DNA of 53,547 bases from an uncultured Opitutia bacterium. Its GTDB lineage: Bacteria > Verrucomicrobiota > Verrucomicrobiia > Opitutales > UBA953. This document shows positions 8,326-16,780 of the stretch, in pieces. The position numbers and the translations under genes are program-made. Position 1 is the first letter of the stretch; each line of letters starts with the position of its first letter. Under the pieces are notes generated by a model. That model saw only the letters and a program-made list of their open reading frames with translations. It searched no databases and had not been told where the DNA came from. The stretch is from the NCBI GenBank assembly GCA_903850885.1, contig CAINMU010000139.1:1-53547 (forward strand), read 5' to 3'.

Positions 8326-8972
8326 TCGGAAAAATTATCGTCAAAGTTTGCGGAATCACGCGGCAGGCCGACGCCGTCGTCGCCCTTGAAATCGGCGCCG
8401 ACTACTTAGGTATCAATTGCTGGGACGGATCACCGCGCTATGTCCCGGCCAACCGCCGGGCTGCTTTATTACGCGAAATACCGCCAGGGAAACGGGTCGC
8501 CGTCACTGTCAACCCGACCGACGCCGAAGCATCAGCATTCATCGCCGAAGGTTTCGATATTATTCAGGTTCATTTTGATCCTGCGAAAAATGAGTGCGAC
8601 CCGGCCGGCCTTTCGGCCCGCATCGGGAAAACCCATCTCTGGCTTGCGCCTAAATTGACCGATGGTGCCGAATGGCCCAAGACCTTGATCCCGTTGGCGG
8701 CCGGCTTCATCCATGACGCCCATGCCCCCAATTCTTTCGGGGGCACGGGCAAGCAAGCGGACTGGGCACGCTTCCAAAAGCTCACGCAAACCTACCCAGA
8801 CGCACTTTGGATTTTGGCGGGTGGATTAGGGCCAACCAACGTCGAGGCCGCCCTAAAAGCCCAACCCAAGGGTTTAGACCTTAATAGCGGGGTCGAACTA
8901 GCCCCCGGCTTAAAATCTGCCGAACTATTGTTTGAAGTGAAGCAAGCCTTGCTTAAAAACGACCAATCCTAA
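8322..8972 (+). CDS. trpF: Phosphoribosylanthranilate isomerase
   Basis: 216 residues. It catalyses the Amadori rearrangement of phosphoribosylanthranilate in tryptophan synthesis. The N-terminal KVCGIT holds the catalytic Cys10 (general base), HDAHAP provides the expected acid Asp, and FGGTGKQADW, ILAGGLGPTNV and GLDLNSGVE form the phosphate-binding end of the TIM barrel. It starts at ATG 8322, overlapping hemD by four bases, an unusual partner since trpF normally sits with other trp genes. The usual QLHG after strand 3 reads QVHF, a mild divergence. Confidence 0.92.
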   Translation: MIGKIIVKVCGITRQADAVVALEIGADYLGINCWDGSPRYVPANRRAALLREIPPGKRVAVTVNPTDAEASAFIAEGFDIIQVHFDPAKNECDPAGLSARIGKTHLWLAPKLTDGAEWPKTLIPLAAGFIHDAHAPNSFGGTGKQADWARFQKLTQTYPDALWILAGGLGPTNVEAALKAQPKGLDLNSGVELAPGLKSAELLFEVKQALLKNDQS

Positions 8973-8995
8973 GCCCCTGCTCGCTTACAACCCAC

Positions 8996-9012
8996 TTGGC
9001 ACGGGGGATGCA
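8996..9012 (+). promoter_or_regulatory. Candidate sigma-54 promoter for the P-II gene
   Basis: TTGGCACGGGGGATGCA matches the sigma-54 consensus YTGGCACGNNNNTTGCW except for one base (A for T at 9008). The invariant GG (8998-8999) and GC (9010-9011) are separated by exactly ten bases. It lies 47 bases before the P-II start codon, leaving room for a short leader, and upstream of a gene that is nitrogen-regulated by sigma-54 in many bacteria. No enhancer sites were identified. Confidence 0.75.
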
Positions 9013-9041
9013 TAAGTGGACTTGCCCAACCGAACGCCTAA

Positions 9042-9398
<357 letters not shown>

Positions 9399-9415
9399 GC
9401 GCCGGCTTAGAAAGC

Positions 9416-9446
9416 AAAAGGGCGACCCAAGGGTCGCCTTTTTTTT
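9416..9446 (+). terminator. Bidirectional terminator between the P-II gene and the cupin gene
   Basis: The stem GGCGACCC / GGGTCGCC (9421-9428 and 9431-9438) is followed by eight Ts, and preceded by an AAAA run (9416-9419) that gives a weaker U run on the minus strand. It lies between convergent genes and probably stops both. Confidence 0.9.
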
Positions 9447-9467
9447 GGCACAGGTACGAACCTTCCC

Positions 9468-9977
9468 CTATTTAACACTGGCGGCCTTGGCGGCCTCGCG
9501 CTTGGCCAACATGCCGGGAGAGTTCCACTTGATGACGTGGTAGGTCGCCTGCCCTTCACCGACGTTGCGGATGCCGTGTTCGATATTGGCGGCCTGGAAG
9601 ATGACCGAGCCCGGGCCGAGTTTGATCCACTCGCCGGCAACGAACGCCTCGACATTACCTTCCTTGATAATGAGCAGCTCTTCGTCGGCGTGCTGGTGAG
9701 GCGGGTGTGGCGCTTGGCCCTTGTTCAGCGTCGTCACATGCATCTCGAGCTCGTCCAGGGTCGCAGTCGGGGCGCGACAGACGGAGCGGGATTCGCCGAC
9801 CTTGGTCTTCTTCACCACAAGCTTCTCCCAATCGAAAGCCATCGAACCCATGATGGGCTTAGGAGCTGCCGGGGTGACCGCGGCCACTGGGGGCGAGGAC
9901 ATAAAGCCAACTAAGCCAAGGCAGACGCTCGCCGTCAAAGCGGCGACCAGCAAATCACGACGGGTAAGGGGTGTCAT
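9468..9977 (-). CDS. Exported cupin-domain protein
   Basis: 169 residues. The N-terminus TPLTRRDLLVAALTASVCLG looks like a Tat signal (RRDLL followed by a hydrophobic run), so export of a folded metal protein is likely. Residues about 75-155 form a single cupin barrel: the first motif HPPHQHADEELLIIKEG gives the His-x-His...Glu metal ligands, and the second runs GSVIFQAANIEHGIRN with the final His. Cupins of this kind have many activities and the substrate is unknown. It is convergent with the P-II gene and divergent from the OppA-like gene, 102 bases apart; I see no clear promoter in that gap. Confidence 0.85.
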   Translation of the reverse strand: MTPLTRRDLLVAALTASVCLGLVGFMSSPPVAAVTPAAPKPIMGSMAFDWEKLVVKKTKVGESRSVCRAPTATLDELEMHVTTLNKGQAPHPPHQHADEELLIIKEGNVEAFVAGEWIKLGPGSVIFQAANIEHGIRNVGEGQATYHVIKWNSPGMLAKREAAKAASVK

Positions 9978-10079
9978 CCCACACTTCTAACCCTCCCCGG
10001 CGGGGAGTAAAGACGGCTTGTCGGCCTGGCGCCACGGACCGCCTTGCACTGGGGACGGGCCCGCGGTTAATCTGAGCCT

Positions 10080-11732
10080 ATGTTGCGCCCCCTCACGGGA
10101 AACCTTGTCCTGATGCTCATGGCCTGCCTGAGCCTCACCGGCTGTGGCGCCAAGAAAAGTACGGCCGTCCTCAAGGCCGAAGCAGGGGTACTCGTTATTA
10201 ATAATATCGCGGAACCGTCCAGCCTCGACCCACAGACCGTCACGGGCCTTTCCGAAAGCCATATCATGTACGCCCTCTTCGAAGGGCTGGTCAATTATGA
10301 CCCCGTCGACCTTCACCCAATCCCGGGCGTCGCCGAAAGTTGGACGAGTTCCGCCGACGCCAAGACCTGGACATTCAAACTCCGCCCCGCTGCGCGTTGG
10401 TCCAATGGCGACCCCGTCACCGCCCAAGACTTCCTCTTCAGCTGGGAGCGGATGCTCAGGCCGAGCTTCGGAGCCGAATATGCCTCGATGCTGCACGTGG
10501 TCAAAGGGGCCAAAGATTTTAATACCAAAAAAATCAGCTCCTTCGGCGACGTCGGCTTCCGGGCGCCCGACGCGCACACCCTCGAGATCCGACTGGAAAA
10601 TCCCGTTCCCTATTTCCTCCAGCTCATTTGCCATCACAGTTGGCTACCGGTCCACCCGCCGACGATCCTTAAGTTCGGGACCATCGACCAGCTCAACACG
10701 CCGTGGACGCGACCGGGCGCGCTCGTGGGCAACGGAGCCTTCACCCTGGAAAGTTGGGAAGTGGCCCGCAACCTAGTGGTGCGGAAGAATCCGACTTATT
10801 GGAATGCCCGTGAGGTCTCGCTCAACGCCATCGAATTCCGGGCCATCGCGGACCTCTACGCCGAAGAACGGGCCTTCCGGGGCGGCGAGTTGCACATCAC
10901 CGGCTCCGTGCCACCTTACAAAGTAGCCAAACTGCTCGAACAAAAATCTCCCGCCCTGCGCCTTGATCCGTTCATGTCCGTGGCGTTCATCTGGATAAAT
11001 AATGATATCAAAAATAACGAGCCTGTCCGCAAGGCCTTGGGCGACGCCCGCGTGCGCCAGGCCTTGGGCATGGTGATCGACCGCGAACAAATCGTCCGCA
11101 AAGTCCTGCGCACGAGCGACGCGCCAGCTTACCACTTCACGCCGCCCGGCGCCGGCGGTTTCCACGCCAAAGCCCGGTGGAGCCAAGAGGTGGCCCGCGC
11201 CCAAAAGCTCTTGGCGGACGCGGGCTACCCTGGCGGCAAAGGTTTCCCGAAACTGGAATACCTTTACAACACTTCCGAAGGCGCGCAGATGGCCGCCCAG
11301 GCTTACCAAGAGATGTGGCGCGAACGGTTAGGCGTCCAAGTCGAACTCAAAAATCTCGAATGGAAAGTCTACCTCAATGCCATGCACAAAGGAGAATACC
11401 AGATCGGCCGAGGCGCCTGGAGCGGAGATTATAACGACCCGAATACTTTCCTGGAAATGTTCATCACGGGCAACGAACTCAACCAATGCAACTGGAGCGA
11501 CGCGGAGTATGACCGGCTGATCGGCCAGGCGGCCCAGGAAGTGGATCCCGCCCGCCGTTTCGAATATTTCCAGCAAGCCGAAGCTCGGCTCGTCAGCCAA
11601 GCCCCGGTCCTGCCCGTCGTATTTAATAAGAATAAGTTCCTCATCCGGCCCGAAGTCCAAGGCTGGCACCCCACCGTGCTTGATCAACACCCCTTCACGG
11701 CGGTTAAACTCGTCCCCGCGAAAGGGGATTGA
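10080..11732 (+). CDS. Oligopeptide-type ABC substrate-binding lipoprotein (OppA/SBP family 5)
   Basis: 550 residues. The lipobox SLTGC puts lipid on Cys22, so it is a membrane-anchored periplasmic binding protein. Family-5 features are clear: EPSSLDPQTVTGLSESHIMYALFEGLVNYDP at the start of domain I, RPAARWSNGDPVTAQDFLFSWERML, and VRQALGMVIDREQIVRKVL. By family it binds peptides, perhaps including cell-wall peptides. No permease or ATPase genes are adjacent, so it must work with a transporter encoded elsewhere. The next gene begins 31 bases after its stop. Confidence 0.9.
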   Translation: MLRPLTGNLVLMLMACLSLTGCGAKKSTAVLKAEAGVLVINNIAEPSSLDPQTVTGLSESHIMYALFEGLVNYDPVDLHPIPGVAESWTSSADAKTWTFKLRPAARWSNGDPVTAQDFLFSWERMLRPSFGAEYASMLHVVKGAKDFNTKKISSFGDVGFRAPDAHTLEIRLENPVPYFLQLICHHSWLPVHPPTILKFGTIDQLNTPWTRPGALVGNGAFTLESWEVARNLVVRKNPTYWNAREVSLNAIEFRAIADLYAEERAFRGGELHITGSVPPYKVAKLLEQKSPALRLDPFMSVAFIWINNDIKNNEPVRKALGDARVRQALGMVIDREQIVRKVLRTSDAPAYHFTPPGAGGFHAKARWSQEVARAQKLLADAGYPGGKGFPKLEYLYNTSEGAQMAAQAYQEMWRERLGVQVELKNLEWKVYLNAMHKGEYQIGRGAWSGDYNDPNTFLEMFITGNELNQCNWSDAEYDRLIGQAAQEVDPARRFEYFQQAEARLVSQAPVLPVVFNKNKFLIRPEVQGWHPTVLDQHPFTAVKLVPAKGD

Positions 11733-11763
11733 TGCGGACCCCAAACCCCAGCATCCTTTTCTT

Positions 11764-12285
11764 ATGCGTCTCCTCGCCTTCACCTTCCTGCTCGCAACGT
11801 CCACCCTCGCCAACGCTCAGGCCGCTGGGGAGCCCCTGCCCAAGACCGGCAGCGGCGTCGATCAAAGTTTCGCGAAATTACGTGGCGTCAGTTTCTTTTA
11901 TATCGACGTCAAAACCTCCGAAACTCGCCCAGAAGATGCCGACCTGCGGGGTGAGATTCGCGATGCCATCGAGCTGGAACTGCGCCGCAGTAACATCACC
12001 CCGAAAGATTTCAATGGGCTCGCGCCCGAAACCTCGACCCCTTTGCTCACGATTGAAGTTCGCTTTGACCGCGGCTTGGGTCGTTATGCGGCCGACGTCA
12101 TCCTTTCCATCAGCGATAACGCCACCGTCACGCGAAACAAAGAGTCCGTGCTGGCGACGACTTACGTGCAGACCAAGAAATCCATGGGGTCATCGGATAA
12201 TACCCTTTCGCGCGAAGTTAAAAACCGGAGCCGCGAAGCCGTCTTGGAACTGATTGAAGGAATTAAGAAACTTAAAGGGAACTAA
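11764..12285 (+). CDS. Secreted protein of unknown function
   Basis: 173 residues starting at ATG 11764. A signal peptide (about 1-19, ending ANAQA) is followed by a small mixed domain containing LRGEIRDAIELELRRSNI and LLTIEVRFDRGLGRYAADVILSISD. This layout is seen in small periplasmic proteins that compare or bind the C-terminal part of exported lipoproteins, but I cannot name a family. It lies between the OppA-like gene and the HPP gene, eight bases before the latter, so it is probably cotranscribed with it. Confidence 0.7.
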   Translation: MRLLAFTFLLATSTLANAQAAGEPLPKTGSGVDQSFAKLRGVSFFYIDVKTSETRPEDADLRGEIRDAIELELRRSNITPKDFNGLAPETSTPLLTIEVRFDRGLGRYAADVILSISDNATVTRNKESVLATTYVQTKKSMGSSDNTLSREVKNRSREAVLELIEGIKKLKGN

Positions 12286-12293
12286 ACCGTCCC

Positions 12294-12803
12294 ATGCGTC
12301 GCCTGCTCCGCAAGATGAAGGGCGATGGCGCCGCTCCGCCCCCGCGCCCTTCCCTGCAAGCGGTCGGTCTGGCTTTTACGGGCTGCGTCTTAGTCGTCGC
12401 GTTGCTCTCAAAAATCTCTGACCAAATCGGCACCGTGCTTTTGATCGGCTCTTTTGGTGCAAGCAGCCTGCTCGTCTTCGGCTACCCGGATGCCCCCTTC
12501 AGCCAGCCGCGCAACCTGGTTTTTGGTCACGTCATTGGCGCCTTCATTGGTATCACTTTTCTTCATCTATTTGGAGAAAACTGGTTAATCCTGGCCCTGG
12601 CGCTTGGCACGACGGTCGCCGCGATGATGCTTACCCACACCGTTCATCCCCCGGCCAGTTCGACCCCTGTCGTGGTCTTCGCGCTCAAATCCTCGTGGAT
12701 GTTCATCTTCCTTCCCACCTTAGTCGGGACGCTCACGATTCTTTTCTTCGCCCTCATTTACAATAATACCGTTCGCCAGGAGCGCTGGCCCAAGCATTGG
12801 TAA
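12294..12803 (+). CDS. HPP family integral membrane protein
   Basis: 169 residues with about four membrane segments. The family's name motif appears as THTVHPPASSTPVV, preceded by GSFGASSLLVFGYPDAPFSQPRNLVFGHVIGA, both diagnostic of the HPP family. Some members (NitM-like) have been linked to nitrite transport in cyanobacteria; most are uncharacterised. There is no CBS domain. Its stop is six bases before the chosen ATG of the RidA gene. Confidence 0.88.
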   Translation: MRRLLRKMKGDGAAPPPRPSLQAVGLAFTGCVLVVALLSKISDQIGTVLLIGSFGASSLLVFGYPDAPFSQPRNLVFGHVIGAFIGITFLHLFGENWLILALALGTTVAAMMLTHTVHPPASSTPVVVFALKSSWMFIFLPTLVGTLTILFFALIYNNTVRQERWPKHW

Positions 12804-12808
12804 GCACC

Positions 12809-13273
12809 ATGCCAAATCCTGAATCACGCCTGCAAGAGCTCGGTCTGACTCTCCCCACCCCGCCTGCCGCGGCGGGCGCCTATGTGCCAGCCGTCCGCAC
12901 CGGAAACCTACTTTACCTCGCCGGCACCTTACCCATGCGCGATGGCAAAATTATCTCCCTCGGTAAAGTCGGGAGAGAGATCGACCTCGTCCAAGCCGCC
13001 GAAGCCGCCAAGCTCTGTACGCTTAACGCCTTAGCCAACGCCAAAGCCGCGCTGGGCTCGCTTGATAAGATTACCCGCGTGGTGATGGTGAGCGGCTTCG
13101 TCAATGGTATCGATGGCTTTAGCGATAGCCCCAAGGTCCTGAATGGCGCTTCCGAATTCCTTCTGCAAATCTTCGGCGAAAGCGGCAAGCACGCGCGGGC
13201 CGCCGTTTCCGTCAACGGCCTGCCACTGGGGGCATCCGTCGAAGTCCAGATCGTCCTCGAGGTGCGCGACTGA
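12809..13273 (+). CDS. RidA/YjgF/YER057c/UK114 family protein
   Basis: 154 residues from ATG 12809; an in-frame codon at 12797 would overlap the HPP gene. Members hydrolyse reactive enamine/imine intermediates of PLP enzymes or have related roles. It shows the family's core: AVRTGNLLYLAGTLPMRDGKI, the LNALANAKAALGSLDKITRVVMVSGFV helix-strand unit, and HARAAVSVNGLPLGASVEVQIVLE, in which the Arg of the RidA active site is expected in HARAAV. The longer form with an N-terminal SRLQELGLTLPTPPAAAGAY resembles the archaeal/Rid4-7-like subfamilies, where enamine deaminase activity is not always kept. Confidence 0.88.
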   Translation: MPNPESRLQELGLTLPTPPAAAGAYVPAVRTGNLLYLAGTLPMRDGKIISLGKVGREIDLVQAAEAAKLCTLNALANAKAALGSLDKITRVVMVSGFVNGIDGFSDSPKVLNGASEFLLQIFGESGKHARAAVSVNGLPLGASVEVQIVLEVRD

Positions 13274-13281
13274 GCGGCAGA

Positions 13282-14082
13282 TTAGCCTTCGGATACGCCG
13301 ACCTTAGGGAAATCGATCTTGAAAGCCCTGCCATTAGGGGGTTTGCCGCAGTTACCAATTTGAGTGCACGCGCGGCGGACAAGCTCCGCGAGATGGTTAT
13401 CTTGCGGGCGACTTAGCCAGCCGGAGAATGAAACGGTGCCGCCGGCATCGACGGATAACGTCACGCCGCAGCTCCCGGCCGAGGAAATCGCCCCGCCTTC
13501 GGCCGAGATGATCTCCGTCCAAGCCGAACGAAAACGAGCCAAGACTTCACCCGCATAAAGCTGCTGTTCCGTCGCCGAACCTCCTTCGCCGCCATTATCA
13601 CCCGTGCCAAAGTTACGGCCTTTCTTGACGGAAACTCCGCCGATGCCGCCTACCTTGCCCGAAGCCGAAGATTTACCGCCCTTGGTATTCATGAAATCGC
13701 TCAAGGATGTTTTTCCGGAACCCGCCGAAGCCTTGGAGGTGCTCTTTGCCGTCGCCTTGCTCGCCGCATGGGCAGGCGCCGCGGCCTCGGCTTCGGCCAG
13801 AGCTCTGGCTTCTTGAATCTTCTCCACGTCGAGTTTCTTGATTCTGACGATCTTCACGCCCGTCTTGGTACCATTTTCTTCACCCTGAGCCACACCGGCG
13901 GCTTTGCCGATTTCTCCCGGACGCTTACCCGGGATACCGTTTAAATCTACCAGAAGCGGATCCGCGGCCTCGACGGCTTGGCCGTCGTGACGAGAAGCAA
14001 GCCAGGATACCGCCACCAGTGCGCAGATGATGCCGGCATGGACTGCGATTGAACCAATCATTCCTTTGCCTTCGGAGGACAT
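13282..14082 (-). CDS. TonB/TolA-like energy transducer protein
   Basis: 266 residues from ATG 14082, five bases below the end of the exbD-like gene; a start at 14106 would overlap that gene by 20 bases. One N-terminal membrane anchor (MIGSIAVHAGIICALVAVSWLA), an Ala/Lys/Ser-rich periplasmic stretch (about 70-160), a Gly-rich linker, then a TonB-C-like end domain with VTLSVDAGGTVSFSGWLSRPQDNHLAELVRRACTQI. It is the third gene of an ExbB-ExbD unit, so it should pass proton-motive energy to the outer membrane. Three Cys in the end domain (SCG, AC, NCG) could form disulfides. Assignment as TonB rather than TolA is not certain. Confidence 0.72.
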   Translation of the reverse strand: MSSEGKGMIGSIAVHAGIICALVAVSWLASRHDGQAVEAADPLLVDLNGIPGKRPGEIGKAAGVAQGEENGTKTGVKIVRIKKLDVEKIQEARALAEAEAAAPAHAASKATAKSTSKASAGSGKTSLSDFMNTKGGKSSASGKVGGIGGVSVKKGRNFGTGDNGGEGGSATEQQLYAGEVLARFRSAWTEIISAEGGAISSAGSCGVTLSVDAGGTVSFSGWLSRPQDNHLAELVRRACTQIGNCGKPPNGRAFKIDFPKVGVSEG

Positions 14083-14086
14083 GGCT

Positions 14087-14512
14087 TTAACGGATTTCGG
14101 TATCAAGACCGACCTTGGTGAGACCCTTTGCCTTGGCCTTGGACATCACATCAATCACTTTTTGATAGGGCAACGTGGAGTCGGCGCGAATACGGACAAT
14201 CGGCTGCTCCGCCTCCGGCAGTGCCGCGATGGTGGAAAACTCGGCTTCCAGTTGGGCTACCGTCACCGGGTGATTGCCGAACGTATACGTACCGTCGCGA
14301 GCCACGTTGACGAAACGATACCGATCCTTCGTATCTGCCTGTTTACCGGCTCCCTTTTCCGCCTTCGGCAGATTGACGGCCGTCGTTTGCTCTAACACCG
14401 GCGTCGCAATCATGAAGATGATGAGCAAGACGAAGCACAAATCCAGCATCGGCGTGACGTTCAGATCGTTCATCACGTGCAACCGATGGGGCCTGGAAAA
14501 GGAACGCGCCAT
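14087..14512 (-). CDS. exbD: ExbD/TolR biopolymer transport protein
   Basis: 141 residues. The N-terminal segment MNDLNVTPMLDLCFVLLIIFMIATP is the family's membrane helix with the essential proton-path Asp (PMLDLCFVLLI). The rest is a periplasmic domain ending YQKVIDVMSKAKAKGLTKVGLDTE, the conserved ExbD/TolR end. It works with the ExbB protein encoded just upstream (four bases between them) as part of the motor. ExbD and TolR cannot be told apart with confidence. Confidence 0.9.
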   Translation of the reverse strand: MARSFSRPHRLHVMNDLNVTPMLDLCFVLLIIFMIATPVLEQTTAVNLPKAEKGAGKQADTKDRYRFVNVARDGTYTFGNHPVTVAQLEAEFSTIAALPEAEQPIVRIRADSTLPYQKVIDVMSKAKAKGLTKVGLDTEIR

Positions 14513-14516
14513 TGCC

Positions 14517-15377
14517 TTACTGGGCGTCTTCCCAACCCGGCAGGGCGGAAGGGGGAGCTTCGAGCGGGCTCACCGTGGGGATATTGGCCGCCGTTGCCGC
14601 CGTCATCGACGCCATCTGGGCCGCGCGCACCAGACGTTCGCGCTCTTGGGCTTGTTCAAAATTACGGCGGGCTTCGCCTTCTAGTTCCAGTTCCACCCGA
14701 TCGGCCAGCGAGCTAGCGAAATTTTCGAGTTCCGTCGTCATGATCTTAACCTGCGTCAAAAGATAGTTATAACCGAACGTCGCCGGGATGGCCACCAGGA
14801 GACCCAGCGTCGTCGTCACGAGTGCACCGCAGACACCCGGCGCCAACTGAGCGATGCTGGCCTTCTCGGTCAGAGCGCCAAAGGTCACCATCACCCCCCA
14901 GACCGTCCCCAAGAGACCTAAGAACGGACCGCCTGAAACCAACGAACTTAACAGCACCATTTTGCTTTCATAATTTACCATCGTCCGGGAAACGCCCCGT
15001 TGAATCGCATTCTCGACGTGACCCATGCAAAGCGTGACGTCGGAAGGCTTCAGCAACCGACCCTTGTGGCGTTGGACGGCGGAGACGCCTTCCGCGACCA
15101 GGAATTCATAGGGCCCGAGATTGGCACCGCGAGGAAAGTTTAAAGCGACGACGGAAGGCTCGTCGCGCAAACGACGTTCAAAGCCATGATTACGGCGACG
15201 AAGCTCTTGGACGTCGGACCATTTTTGGATCATCGCACCCCAACCGATCAAGGAGCAGACCACCAGCACGGCCGCCACGGCGAGGCCGGGAGCGTCCATC
15301 TGCTTGAAATACCAAAGTGCGCCTTTTTCGGTATCGGCCAGCACGACCATTAAGACGGGAGAAAGCATCGCTTTCAT
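14517..15377 (-). CDS. exbB: ExbB/TolQ/MotA-type proton channel protein
   Basis: 286 residues from ATG 15377 (a TTG two codons earlier is less likely). Three membrane helices: about 30-50, then VLLSSLVSGGPFLGLLGTVWGVMVTFGAL, which is the signature segment of the family, and ALVTTTLGLLVAIPATFGYNYLL. A long cytoplasmic region lies between helices one and two, and the end is Ala-rich. It forms the pentameric stator around ExbD. First gene of a three-gene minus-strand unit; no TonB-dependent receptor is found in the window. Confidence 0.9.
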   Translation of the reverse strand: MKAMLSPVLMVVLADTEKGALWYFKQMDAPGLAVAAVLVVCSLIGWGAMIQKWSDVQELRRRNHGFERRLRDEPSVVALNFPRGANLGPYEFLVAEGVSAVQRHKGRLLKPSDVTLCMGHVENAIQRGVSRTMVNYESKMVLLSSLVSGGPFLGLLGTVWGVMVTFGALTEKASIAQLAPGVCGALVTTTLGLLVAIPATFGYNYLLTQVKIMTTELENFASSLADRVELELEGEARRNFEQAQERERLVRAAQMASMTAATAANIPTVSPLEAPPSALPGWEDAQ

Positions 15378-15463
15378 AGGCAATCCGACTCGAGCCGGGC
15401 TTCAACCTGAAAAGACCTACCGATGCTTGAAACGGAAGACTTTCTTCTTCATAATGAAACTTG

Positions 15464-15958
15464 ATGATACCACGTCCATCATCCTGCACCGACTGCACCA
15501 AAGCCTGCGCCGTTTACTTTACCGTCGTCGCGGGCGGCAAGGCGATATCCCATGCCTGCTGCCAAGACTGCCCTGCCCTGCAAGCCGCGGCCGGCGACGG
15601 GCAACTCCCGTCGGTTGCCCTCGGCCTTAAACTCACCATCCCGACCCCACATGGTCGGGGCAAATGCCCCACTTGTGGCTTCCGCTGGGCGGACTTCGTG
15701 CGTATCCACCGCATGGGATGCCCAACCTGCTATCAGACCCATGCCCAAGAGGCCCTCGAGACCATTGCGCGCATCCAGCCTGGTATCGAACACCAAGGAC
15801 GGCGCCCCATGGGATCTAACGCCGACTCCCTGCTGCGTCTGACCAAAGCCCGTCAACTGCTCAAAGAGGCGCTCAAGGAGGAAGACTTCGAGACCGCCGC
15901 CGTTTTACGGGATCAGATTTCTGATTTAGAGGGCAATTCCCTTGAGAGTAAGAAATAA
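15464..15958 (+). CDS. McsA-like zinc protein with UvrB/UvrC motif
   Basis: 164 residues from ATG 15464. Paired Cys clusters, CTDC and CCQDC near the start and CPTC...CPTC in the middle (about 68-87), form two zinc sites as in McsA. The C-terminal helix pair LLRLTKARQLLKEALKEEDFETAAVLRDQISDLE is a UvrB/UvrC (UVR) motif. In Firmicutes McsA activates the arginine kinase McsB and binds ClpC. Here no McsB, CtsR or ClpC gene is near: exbB is divergent and surE follows. Its partner must be elsewhere or the role differs. Confidence 0.82.
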   Translation: MIPRPSSCTDCTKACAVYFTVVAGGKAISHACCQDCPALQAAAGDGQLPSVALGLKLTIPTPHGRGKCPTCGFRWADFVRIHRMGCPTCYQTHAQEALETIARIQPGIEHQGRRPMGSNADSLLRLTKARQLLKEALKEEDFETAAVLRDQISDLEGNSLESKK

Positions 15959-16006
15959 CCTTCGGCGTTGCTCGACCTTCAAGTCGGGGCACGCTGAGCC
16001 AAAAGT

Positions 16007-16774
16007 ATGAAGCCCACCGCCCTACTCACCAATGATGATGGCATCAACGCGGCCTTCATTCATGCCCTTGTCGCGGCCTGCGAAGCTGAAGGCTTCAAGG
16101 TGATTGTCGCCGCCCCCGCCGGCGAGCGCAGCTGGATCGGCCGAGCTTTTAGTCGCCACCGGGAAGTCACGCTCTCCGACTACCCCAATCTCGGCAGCCA
16201 AGCGTGGTCCATCGATGGCACTCCTTCGGACTGTGTTAATATCGCCCTCGGGCATTTGTTAAAAACGCAACCTGACGTCGTCATCTCGGGGATGAATATC
16301 GGCTTTAATGCGACGATGCCATTATGCCTCAGCTCGGGCACCTTAGCGGGAGCGACCGAAGGGGCGGCCTGGAATCTGCCCGCCGTAGCGTGCTCCATGG
16401 ACCTCGAACAAGCTATCTTTGAAAGCGTCCATCGCCAATCTGCGGAGTGCCCTGGCGCCCTCCGGCCGCACCTTGAAGCTGCCTGCCGCCACGCCGCACG
16501 TTTCGCCCTCGGCCTCATTGGCCGTCCCGTCCGCGGTCTGCATGTCCACAGTTTAAACTACCCGGCAACGGTCACAGATACCACGGCGATGGAACGCAGC
16601 GTTCCGGCCTTGGTTCGGCATGGGTCGCTTTTTAAACCTTCCGCCCAAGGCTTTACTTTCGCTTGGAACGACGGAGAACAAGTCAGTGAAGGCGGCCAAA
16701 CGGATTTAGCCGTGATCGAACGGGGTCTAATCAGCCATACCGTCTTCGACTTCGGCAACGTCGGCCCGCTCTGA
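16007..16774 (+). CDS. surE: 5'/3'-nucleotidase SurE
   Basis: 255 residues. A metal-dependent survival nucleotidase acting on nucleoside monophosphates. ALLTNDDGINA gives the metal-binding Asp10-Asp11, RSWIGRAFS the loop Ser, IDGTPSDCVNIAL the next conserved segment and DVVISGMNIGFN the metal-binding Asn. The standard family length is about 250. It stands alone, with the next gene convergent six bases away. Usual neighbours pcm and rpoS are absent. Confidence 0.93.
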   Translation: MKPTALLTNDDGINAAFIHALVAACEAEGFKVIVAAPAGERSWIGRAFSRHREVTLSDYPNLGSQAWSIDGTPSDCVNIALGHLLKTQPDVVISGMNIGFNATMPLCLSSGTLAGATEGAAWNLPAVACSMDLEQAIFESVHRQSAECPGALRPHLEAACRHAARFALGLIGRPVRGLHVHSLNYPATVTDTTAMERSVPALVRHGSLFKPSAQGFTFAWNDGEQVSEGGQTDLAVIERGLISHTVFDFGNVGPL

Positions 16775-16780
16775 GTCAGC

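Noticed and set aside
9987..10637. A 216-residue minus-strand open frame
   Set aside because: Antisense to the first third of the OppA-like gene, which has a lipobox and family motifs.
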